A DNA stretch of 6,933 nt from positions 1-6,933 of the forward strand of contig RGEP01000098.1 of the NCBI GenBank assembly GCA_009918225.1, written 5' to 3'. Both the position numbers and the translations under genes were made by a program. The DNA comes from Betaproteobacteria bacterium. GTDB taxonomy: Bacteria; Pseudomonadota; Gammaproteobacteria; Burkholderiales; Burkholderiaceae_C. Shown here one piece after another: positions 1 through 4,926 of the stretch (position 1 is its first letter; the number at the start of each line of letters is the position of its first letter). The notes beneath the pieces are model-generated. The model was not told the origin of the DNA. It saw only the letters and a program-made list of their open reading frames with translations, and searched no databases.

Positions 1-366
1 CCTTCGCTGCACAATCCGAACGGCTGGCTTCCCTCTCTGCAGCATCACTTCATCATATGCCTTCACCGTGTGGGCGGTTGGTTGTGGGTGCTGTGCATGG
101 CGGGTGTGGCCAGCCTGTCGTTCGCCATCCAAGGACCGAACGGGTACTCCTGGATCCATGGGCTGTCGGTGTTCACCTTGATTACCTTGGTCGCTGGAGT
201 CACCTTCGCCCGCCTGCATCGGGTGCAGCACCATCGCAACACCATGATGTCGCTCTATGCGGGGGCTCTCGTGGTGACGGGCCTGTTCACGCTCTTGCCC
301 CAGCGGCTGATCGGCTCGGCGCTGTGGAAGTTCCTGGGCCAGAGCGCAGGCATGGGTGGGAGTTAG
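1..366 (+). CDS. DUF2306 family membrane protein (3' part, cut by window edge)
   Basis: The frame is open from base 1 to a TAG stop at 364-366, giving 121 residues of a gene that begins outside the window. Three hydrophobic segments are visible at about residues 27-43, 52-70 and 84-102. Between them lie an LHRVGGW motif (about 21-27), a GPNGYSWIHGLS stretch and an RVQHHRNTMMSLYAGA segment ending in FTLLPQRLIG. This HR..G / SWIH / HR..M..LY.GAL / TLLP.R order is what I know from the DUF2306 family of small predicted integral membrane proteins, whose function is unknown. A GTG at 70 could serve as a start, but it would remove part of the conserved HR motif, so I treat the gene as partial. The next gene converges on it, with only 24 bp between the two stops. 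The residues before LHR do not look like the usual hydrophobic first helix of the family. Confidence 0.8.
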   Translation, partial: PSLHNPNGWLPSLQHHFIICLHRVGGWLWVLCMAGVASLSFAIQGPNGYSWIHGLSVFTLITLVAGVTFARLHRVQHHRNTMMSLYAGALVVTGLFTLLPQRLIGSALWKFLGQSAGMGGS

Positions 367-390
367 GCCCAGCGGCTCAGCTTTGATGAC

Positions 391-1245
391 TCACAGGGTC
401 ACCGTTCCGCCCACCAGCGGCGTCACATCCCCGCCCACCCAAACCAGCTGACCTTCACGCTCCAGCACCACACGGCCATCCCGGCCCAGCGCATGGCCCT
501 GCGACACCACATATCGCGCCGGGGCCAAGCCAGCGCCCATCATCCATTGGGCCAGCCCGGCATTCAGGCTCCCGGTCACCGGGTCTTCCAGGGCTCCGCT
601 GAAAAAGGCCCGCACTTCGAACAAAGGCGCCTCTTCATGATCGACGCAGGCATGTGCGCCGACCAGGCCAATCTTGAGGTCCCCCATGGCCGCACGGTCC
701 GGGCTGACCGCCCGCACCGCCTGCGCATCGGCCAGCTGCACCGCCAACCAGCCGGGGCCGTTGTCTACCCATTGGTGGCGCAGCACCTGGTCCGCGGGAA
801 TACGAAGCGCGGCGCAAACGCGGGCCAACAGGGCTTCGTCCAGCGGACCCGTGCGCCGCAGCGGTGGTGCTGCGAACGCCAGGCGTTCACGTCCCTCGAC
901 GGGTGTGCGACGAACCCTCACCAAACCCACGCCGCACTGCTGCACCACCACCCCCGCCTCGCGCGGCTGGCCCCCCGCGGCCAACCACGCCCAAGCGGTG
1001 CCGATGGTTGGGTGGCCCGCGAAGGGCAGCTCCCCAAAGGGCGTGAAGATCCGCACACGGTAATCGGCGCCCGCCTCGGTGGGCGCCAGCACAAAGGTGG
1101 TCTCTGACAAGTTGGTCCAGCGCGCAAACGCCGCCATCTGCGCGTCGCTCAGGTCATGCGCATCGTGAACAACGGCCAGGGGGTTGCCCAGCAGGGGCCG
1201 AGCGGTGAAGACATCTATTTGATGGAATGGGCGCTTGCGGGTCAT
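391..1245 (-). CDS. PhzF family isomerase/epimerase
   Basis: This 284-residue protein has the full PhzF fold signature, and its length is usual for the family. The N-terminal F.QIDVFTARPLLGNPLAVV leads to NLSETTFV with Glu48, the PFAGHPTIG motif with His78, and later EDPVTGS with Asp221. These correspond to the Glu45, His74 and Asp208 active-site positions of Pseudomonas PhzF. I chose the ATG at 1245 because GGAGA lies at 1258-1254, 8 nt upstream, and because the family starts just before the F..DVF motif. A longer in-frame start at 1308 would add a 21-residue tail with no family resemblance. PhzF relatives are diaminopimelate-epimerase-like enzymes, and most of those outside phenazine clusters have unknown substrates. 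No other phz gene is present, so a phenazine role is not supported. The gene is transcribed divergently from the acetyltransferase to its right. Confidence 0.93.
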   Translation of the reverse strand: MTRKRPFHQIDVFTARPLLGNPLAVVHDAHDLSDAQMAAFARWTNLSETTFVLAPTEAGADYRVRIFTPFGELPFAGHPTIGTAWAWLAAGGQPREAGVVVQQCGVGLVRVRRTPVEGRERLAFAAPPLRRTGPLDEALLARVCAALRIPADQVLRHQWVDNGPGWLAVQLADAQAVRAVSPDRAAMGDLKIGLVGAHACVDHEEAPLFEVRAFFSGALEDPVTGSLNAGLAQWMMGAGLAPARYVVSQGHALGRDGRVVLEREGQLVWVGGDVTPLVGGTVTL

Positions 1246-1380
1246 TTTGGTGTTCTCCAGGCCGTAAAGATAAGTGATGGCAAGGCAGCGGGGAAGCGAG
1301 GGCAGCACACGCCACTTCTCATCCAGCCCTTGCGGCGCGGGGCAGCTTGCCGCTATGGTCGCGGTTCAGGAGGATGCGCC
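1246..1380. promoter_or_regulatory. Divergent intergenic region between phzF-like and GNAT genes
   Basis: These 135 bp must hold the promoters of both flanking genes. On the + strand a candidate sigma70-type pair is TTGCGG (1330-1335) and TATGGT (1354-1359) with an 18-bp spacer. It would place the transcript start just upstream of the AGGAGGA ribosome binding site at 1368-1374. The match to consensus is only partial (three and four of six bases). On the - strand a TATCTT (1272-1267) is present without a convincing -35 element. No clear operator-type repeat was seen. Confidence 0.3.
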
Positions 1381-2043
1381 ATGAAGTGGCCAGAGCTTGC
1401 CGATATCGAAACGAGGGTGCCACCTCCCGAGGGATGCAGGGTGACCAGGCTGAATCGCAGTGACATTCCCCTGCTGATCGATTCGATCAGGCGGTGGTAC
1501 CCCGACGTTGCGGTGGGTGGTGCAAGCTGCTACCTCACCCAAGCCTTCTTCGAAACAGATGCAACGCTGGAAGGCGAGGTCGACAAGCCGCTGTTGGTGG
1601 TGATGGTGTGGAAGGGGGAAGCCCTCGTGGGCTTTGTCTCCTGGGATTGGGAGGAAGCGCCGCAAGCCCTCTATGCGCGATTCGGGGTGGTTGATCCCGA
1701 GCATCGAGCCTTGGGCATGGGAACCTTCAGCATGCAGTTTGGCGAGGCGCTCGGTCGCTTGATGGGCGCGGGATTCATCTATTCCATGTGCACCTTGAAG
1801 ATGCCCAATATGCAAAAGGCCTTTGAGCGAGCCGGCTACCGCCTGCTCGGGTTTGCGCCTGGGTACGACCGAGAGCTTGTTTCGCCTGGTGTGGTCAAAC
1901 GGGTCTTCGAGGCTTACTACGCCAAGATCCTGGTGCCGCATGATCAGCTTTCGGTGCCGCAGATCAAGAACATGACGCCCCAGACGCTGGCCCTGTTCCA
2001 GGCACTGTTTCCTGAGTTCCTTGTGGAGTCAAACGCCACATGA
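1381..2043 (+). CDS. GNAT family N-acetyltransferase
   Basis: This is a 220-residue protein. A beta-strand/loop region (LLVVMVWKGEALVGFVSW, about 71-88) leads into the acetyl-CoA-binding motif A, FGVVDPEHRALGMGTFSMQF (about 101-120), where R.LGMG resembles the Q/R-x-x-G-x-G/A pyrophosphate loop. A motif-B-like KAFERAGYRLLGFAPGYDREL follows at about 146-166. Residues 167-220 form a C-terminal extension beyond a minimal GNAT domain. The ATG at 1381 is preceded by AGGAGGA at 1368-1374 with a 6-nt spacer, so it is preferred over an in-frame upstream start at 1156 that would run through the phzF-like coding region. The substrate cannot be inferred. Its stop overlaps the start of the following 52-codon reading frame by ATGA, which suggests it leads an operon with the aldo/keto reductase. 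Confidence 0.85.
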   Translation: MKWPELADIETRVPPPEGCRVTRLNRSDIPLLIDSIRRWYPDVAVGGASCYLTQAFFETDATLEGEVDKPLLVVMVWKGEALVGFVSWDWEEAPQALYARFGVVDPEHRALGMGTFSMQFGEALGRLMGAGFIYSMCTLKMPNMQKAFERAGYRLLGFAPGYDRELVSPGVVKRVFEAYYAKILVPHDQLSVPQIKNMTPQTLALFQALFPEFLVESNAT

Positions 2044-2198
2044 GCACGCCCATCCACGTCGCGCAGACCACACAAGCCGATCGGCTGCTGGCCACCACCT
2101 TGTTGGCCTTTTGCACCGACCCCTTTGTAAGCTGGGCCTTGCCGCTTCAAGCTGACGTCCAAATCGTGCGTGCCATGGAGCAGCTCGGGAACACATGA
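2040..2198 (+). pseudogene. Truncated N-terminal remnant of a second GNAT acetyltransferase
   Basis: The frame starts at ATG 2040, overlapping the previous stop as ATGA, and ends at TGA 2196-2198, which overlaps the next ATG (2195) in the same way. The 52-residue product begins MSTPIHVAQTTQADRLLATT and continues LLAFCTDPFVSWALP. The A-D-R-L-A-T-x-x-L-A-F-x-x-D-P-x-x-R/S-W-x-x-P pattern is familiar from the N-terminus of many GNAT proteins, where it is followed by more than 150 residues carrying the CoA-binding motifs. Here only an unrelated-looking tail of about 17 residues follows before the stop. I infer an internal deletion that removed the catalytic body. A weak GGAG (2025-2028) precedes the start. 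It may still be translated as a coupling peptide that delivers ribosomes to the aldo/keto reductase. An alternative is a genuine small protein, but the GNAT resemblance argues against that. Confidence 0.6.
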
Positions 2199-3070
2199 AC
2201 CCTTCAAACCTTTCCCCCATCGTGGCCGGCGTCTGGCGCATGGCCGAATGGAACTGGACCCCACAGCAGCGGCTGCGCTGGATCGAGCAGTGCTTGGAGC
2301 GGGGCATCACCAGTTTTGATCACGCCGACATTTACGGGGGCTACACGGTCGAAGCCCTGTTTGGCCAAGCGCTGGCGCTGTCGCCAGGCTTGCGCCATCG
2401 CATGCAGCTGGTGACCAAGTGCGGCATCAAGTTGGTCCATGCGCAACGACCTGCGCATCAGGTCAAGTCCTACGACACCTCGGCTGCACACGTGGTGGCC
2501 TCGGTCGACAACTCGCTGCGCGAGCTGGGCACCGATCATCTGGACCTGCTGTTGATCCACCGCCCCGACACCCTGATGAACCCGCAGGAGCTGGCGCAAA
2601 CCTTTGAGCGCCTGCACCGTCAGGGAAAGGTGCGCAGCTTCGGCGTGTCCAACCATTCGGTCTCCCAGTTCGCCCTGCTGCACCGCCAGCATCCCTTGGT
2701 GACGAACCAAATCGAGTGTTCGGTTTTGCAGATGAAGGCGCTGGCCGATGGCACGCTAGACCAATGCCTGGAACTGGGCATTCGCCCCATGGTCTGGTCC
2801 CCGTTGGGGGGAGGGCGGCTTTTCACGGCCCAGGATGAACAGGCGTCACGGGTGCGGGCCGTGCTTCAGAAGCTGGCCCAGGAGTACCGTGCGACACCTG
2901 CCACCATGGCCCTGGCGTGGCTGCTTCGTCACCCCAGTCGCCCGATTCCCATCACGGGAAGTCAACGGGTACAGGCGCTGGACGAAGCCGTGGCGGCGCT
3001 CAGCATCGGCCTATCGGCTGAACATTGGTACGAGCTGTGGCAGGCCAGCATGGGGCATGGGGTGCCTTGA
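2195..3070 (+). CDS. ydhF: Aldo/keto reductase, YdhF type
   Basis: This 291-residue protein is close in length and motif order to E. coli YdhF, an NADPH-dependent aldo/keto reductase family oxidoreductase of unknown physiological substrate. The catalytic tetrad of the family is visible: Asp42 and Tyr47 in FDHADIYGGY, Lys75 in VTKCGI, and His122 in DLLLIHRPD. Other shared blocks are GKVRSFGVSNHS, TNQIE, RPMVWSPLGGGRLF (phosphate/cofactor side of the barrel), a PIPITGS segment near the C-terminus, and a short terminal GHGVP. The start ATG at 2195 overlaps the stop of the preceding GNAT remnant and has only a weak GGGA upstream, so translation probably depends on coupling from the upstream frames. 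The gene converges on the Lrp-type regulator, with 43 bp between the stops and no obvious hairpin there. Confidence 0.92.
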   Translation: MNPSNLSPIVAGVWRMAEWNWTPQQRLRWIEQCLERGITSFDHADIYGGYTVEALFGQALALSPGLRHRMQLVTKCGIKLVHAQRPAHQVKSYDTSAAHVVASVDNSLRELGTDHLDLLLIHRPDTLMNPQELAQTFERLHRQGKVRSFGVSNHSVSQFALLHRQHPLVTNQIECSVLQMKALADGTLDQCLELGIRPMVWSPLGGGRLFTAQDEQASRVRAVLQKLAQEYRATPATMALAWLLRHPSRPIPITGSQRVQALDEAVAALSIGLSAEHWYELWQASMGHGVP

Positions 3071-3113
3071 AGGTTTCGCGCCGGCCCCAGATCACCAGCC
3101 AGCCGATGCACCT

Positions 3114-3539
3114 TCAGCGGTAGGTGGCCAGATGAATGCTGGTCTCGGTGTTGCGGATGCCGCGCACCAACCGGATGCGTTCGAGCACCTGCGAAAGGCC
3201 GGCCGTGGACGGAGCCTCAATTTCGGCCAGCAGGTCCCAGCGTCCATTCGTATCGTGCAAGGCCACCACTCCAGGCTCGCCCAATAGGCTGGCCGTCACC
3301 TGTCGCACGACGTTTCCCTCGACCTGCACGCCCATCCACGCGCGTATGCGCTCCGGTTCAGCTTCGGGACGCAAGCGAACGGTGTAGCCCAGGATCACCC
3401 GCTGGTCCTGCAGCTTGCGCATGCGGTTGTTGACCGTACCGCGCGAGACACGCAGCTTGTGCGCCAAGTCGGCGATGCTCAGGCGCGCGTCTTGTCTAAG
3501 CAGGGCAATGAGGTGTTGGTCCAGTTCATCCATTGCCAT
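3114..3539 (-). CDS. Lrp/AsnC family transcriptional regulator
   Basis: The product is 141 residues, a standard Lrp/AsnC length. MDELDQHLIALLRQDARLS is the usual opening. It is followed by a helix-turn-helix at about residues 21-43 (IADLAHKLRVSRGTVNNRMRKLQ), the turn VILGYTVRL, and a C-terminal RAM ligand-binding/oligomerisation domain at about 60-135, with GEPGVVALHDTNGRWDLLAEIE and a terminal RNTETSIHLA. Family members bind amino acids and wrap DNA as octamers. I place the start at ATG 3539; ATG 3533, two codons on, is equally plausible. An in-frame ATG at 3590 would prefix 17 residues without family resemblance and would put the palindromic site inside the gene. No good Shine-Dalgarno is visible for any of these starts. 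It is divergent from a MarC-family membrane protein, which is its likely target. Confidence 0.92.
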   Translation of the reverse strand: MAMDELDQHLIALLRQDARLSIADLAHKLRVSRGTVNNRMRKLQDQRVILGYTVRLRPEAEPERIRAWMGVQVEGNVVRQVTASLLGEPGVVALHDTNGRWDLLAEIEAPSTAGLSQVLERIRLVRGIRNTETSIHLATYR

Positions 3540-3540
3540 A

Positions 3541-3568
3541 TTGTTATTTTTGATTGCCGAAATAACAA
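3541..3568. promoter_or_regulatory. Perfect 9-bp inverted repeat, candidate Lrp-type operator
   Basis: The arms TTGTTATTT (3541-3549) and AAATAACAA (3560-3568) are exact reverse complements separated by 10 bp, so arm centres are 19 bp apart. The site is much more AT-rich than its surroundings and ends one base before the lrp ATG at 3539. Lrp/AsnC proteins bind AT-rich dyads, often in their own promoters, so binding here would be expected to repress lrp. That function is inference. Confidence 0.55.
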
Positions 3569-3587
3569 GTTTTCTGCCATTTTTGAT
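3546..3587 (+). repeat. Direct repeat ATTTTTGAT with 33-bp period in the lrp/marC divergent region
   Basis: ATTTTTGAT occurs at 3546-3554 and again, identically, at 3579-3587. The start-to-start distance of 33 bp is about three helical turns, which puts both copies on the same DNA face. The first copy overlaps the left arm of the inverted repeat. Phased sites are typical of DNA wrapping by Lrp-family octamers. The likely regulatory block therefore extends from the lrp start towards marC. Confidence 0.45.
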
Positions 3588-3649
3588 CATCTTTGGCTAT
3601 TCTGCTTGACGCGGACAAGGTGAACACTGGCGGCTCCTGGAGATCCACC

Positions 3650-4234
3650 TTGGACACCACCTTCGCCTCAGCCACGGTGCTGCTGCTTTTGGTCACCGAC
3701 CCTTTCGGCAACATTCCGGTGTTCGCCAGTGCCCTGCAAGCGGTGCCACCGGATCGCCGTTGGCGCGTCATCTTGCGAGAACACGCCATTGCCCTGGTCG
3801 TGCTCTTGGTGTTCATGTTTTTGGGGCGGGGCTTGTTGGAACTGCTGGGCCTGCGCGAAAGCGCCCTGCAGTTGGCTGGTGGAGTGGTGCTGGGCCTGAT
3901 TGCCATCCGCATGATCTTCCCGCCAGCGCCAGGTCTTGAATCCGAACCCCCGCAGGAGCCGTTGGTCGTGCCCTTGGCCATTCCCGCCATTGCCGGTCCG
4001 TCGGCCTTGGCCACCGTGATCTTGTTGGCCAGCCAGGCGCCACAGCGCCGCTCAGAATGGATCGCAGCCCTGTGCATCACCATCGTGGTCGGTGCGCTGA
4101 TCCTGTTGCTCGCCGACCGCATTCAGCATGTACTGGGGCCTCGCTTTGTGATCGCGATGGAACGCCTGATGGGTTTGATCCTGGTGGCGGTGGCGGTTGA
4201 GATGATCCTGCGTGCGCTGGTCTGCCTGCAATGA
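3650..4234 (+). CDS. MarC/YhgN (UPF0056) family membrane protein, candidate amino-acid exporter
   Basis: This is a 194-residue polytopic inner-membrane protein of the MarC family (SnatA is the neutral amino-acid transporter prototype). The two half-repeats carry the signature loops TDPFGNIPVF (about 16-25) and PLAIPAIAGPSALATV (about 108-123). Between and after them are hydrophobic helices (IALVVLLVFMFLGRGLL, LAGGVVLGLIAIRMIF, ALCITIVVGALILLLA) and the ERLMGLILVAVAVEM final helix. The wording is closest to YhgN-type members. I chose the TTG start at 3650: GGAG at 3639-3642 lies 7 nt upstream, and the protein then begins MDTTFASA, as relatives do. Upstream in-frame TTG (3593) and GTG (3620) starts would add a polar tail not seen in the family. 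The MarC name refers to multiple antibiotic resistance, which E. coli MarC does not actually confer. Divergence from an Lrp-type gene favours an amino-acid export role (inference). Confidence 0.9.
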   Translation: MDTTFASATVLLLLVTDPFGNIPVFASALQAVPPDRRWRVILREHAIALVVLLVFMFLGRGLLELLGLRESALQLAGGVVLGLIAIRMIFPPAPGLESEPPQEPLVVPLAIPAIAGPSALATVILLASQAPQRRSEWIAALCITIVVGALILLLADRIQHVLGPRFVIAMERLMGLILVAVAVEMILRALVCLQ

Positions 4235-4317
4235 ATCGCATCCGTATCCACAGCCATCATGACGATGTCCTTTGGCTGCGCCTGGCTCAGGAGCTCGACA
4301 TCAAGCCCCTGGACTGA
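4231..4317 (+). CDS. Possible 28-residue small protein overlapping the marC stop
   Basis: An ATG at 4231 overlaps the MarC stop in ATGA fashion and opens a frame ending in TGA at 4315-4317. The product begins MNRIRIHSHHDDVLWLRLAQ and ends ELDIKPLD. It is charged, with a histidine/aspartate cluster, a probable short amphipathic helix and no membrane segment. I do not recognise it. The overlap geometry would allow reinitiation by ribosomes leaving marC, and the frame ends exactly where a hairpin begins. It could be a small coupled protein, the decayed N-terminus of a lost downstream gene, or a chance frame; 28 codons is too short to decide. Confidence 0.3.
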   Translation: MNRIRIHSHHDDVLWLRLAQELDIKPLD

Positions 4318-4357
4318 GGGGCAGCCTGGGGCCGCTGGGCCTTGGCCGTCTGCCCCT
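4317..4357 (+). terminator. Hairpin downstream of marC, possible terminator
   Basis: AGGGGCAG (4317-4324) and CTGCCCCT (4350-4357) form a perfect 8-bp inverted repeat around a 25-nt GC-rich loop that can itself fold through GGCC pairs. No run of T follows, only GTTCG, so intrinsic termination would be weak. The position right after the marC-coupled frame supports an end-of-operon role. The remaining stretch to the BLUF start (4358-4454) contains a TACACT (4400-4405) that might be a -10 element, without a recognisable -35. Confidence 0.35.
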
Positions 4358-4454
4358 GTTCGCGTGTCGGCATCGGCACTGGCGCCGCTTGGCCTCTACT
4401 ACACTGCTTTCAGTTCCCCAGCCCAGTGGTCTGCACAAGGACGGAGGTCCACCG

Positions 4455-4877
4455 ATGCCAACGCGCAAGGATCTCGTCCATATGAGTTACTGCAGCCAAG
4501 CGCTGTTGCCGATAGGGCAATCCGACCTTGACCGCCTCCTGCAAGTCTCGCAACACAACAACCAGCGAGATGGCATCACCGGGTTGTTGACCTTCAGCGG
4601 CGAGGTCTTCGTTCAGTTTCTCGAAGGCCCGTCCGATGCCGTGAGCCGCCTGATGGGCCGGATTCAGGGCGACGCCCTGCACCGCGATGTGATCGTCCTG
4701 TCGGAGGGGGCCGATCATGAACGCGTCCTGCCCGGATGGGACATGGAGCTGGTGGCCCGCGAGGAAGCCCACCAGGTTCTCCGTGCGGCGTTGGGCGAAG
4801 CCGACCGCTACGACAAGGTGATCGGCCTCAGCCGATTGCTCGCCAAGCTCGATCCGCATCGCTACAGCGGCGGCTGA
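4455..4877 (+). CDS. BLUF domain blue-light photoreceptor (short, stand-alone)
   Basis: The 140-residue protein is essentially one BLUF domain, which binds FAD non-covalently and senses blue light. All key positions are present with the same spacing as in AppA: Tyr12 (Y21), Asn36 (N45), Gln54 in FVQFLEG (Q63), Trp95 and Met97 in GWDMEL (W104, M106). The NN.RDGITGLL segment at 35-45 is the flavin-binding loop and helix, and LEGPSDAVSRLMGRIQGD is the second alpha/beta unit. Residues from about 100 on form the C-terminal capping helices. No EAL, GGDEF or cyclase output domain is fused, so it should signal through a protein partner that the window does not reveal. The ATG at 4455 has GGAGG at 4443-4447, 7 nt upstream. 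The gene sits alone between two hairpins and is probably monocistronic. Confidence 0.93.
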   Translation: MPTRKDLVHMSYCSQALLPIGQSDLDRLLQVSQHNNQRDGITGLLTFSGEVFVQFLEGPSDAVSRLMGRIQGDALHRDVIVLSEGADHERVLPGWDMELVAREEAHQVLRAALGEADRYDKVIGLSRLLAKLDPHRYSGG

Positions 4878-4880
4878 GGC

Positions 4881-4906
4881 GCCCGGGGTGGCGCAGCACC
4901 CCGGGC
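4881..4906. terminator. Strong stem-loop after the BLUF gene, probably shared with the convergent gene
   Basis: GCCCGGGGTG (4881-4890) pairs perfectly with CACCCCGGGC (4897-4906) around a 6-nt loop. This 10-bp GC-rich stem lies 3 nt after the BLUF stop. The bases that follow on the + strand (CTGTTCGT) form only a poor U tract. It also lies 20 bp beyond the stop of the leftward DUF6351 gene, so it may act on both converging transcripts. Confidence 0.65.
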
Positions 4907-4926
4907 CTGTTCGTAAGCGAAGGGCT

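Noticed and set aside
493..1107. 204-codon open frame on the + strand inside the phzF-like gene
   Set aside because: It is antisense to a protein with complete PhzF motifs. Long antisense frames are common in GC-rich genes and its translation resembles nothing known.
391..1245. Phenazine biosynthesis
   Set aside because: Only a PhzF-family gene is present, with none of phzA, phzB, phzD, phzE or phzG. PhzF homologues outside such clusters are widespread.
1156..1380. Longer in-frame start for the GNAT gene at 1156
   Set aside because: It would overlap the phzF-like coding region and add 75 residues unlike a GNAT. The ATG at 1381 has an excellent AGGAGGA site.
2204..2710. 168-codon open frame on the - strand across the aldo/keto reductase
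   Set aside because: It is a shadow of a gene with an intact catalytic tetrad and has no recognisable domain.
3544..4122. 192-codon open frame on the - strand across marC
   Set aside because: It is low-complexity Ser/Arg/Lys-rich and antisense to a clear MarC-family protein, so it is a shadow frame.
3650..4234. Antibiotic resistance function for the MarC-family gene
   Set aside because: The name is historical. MarC is not needed for multiple antibiotic resistance in E. coli, and nothing else in the window supports resistance.
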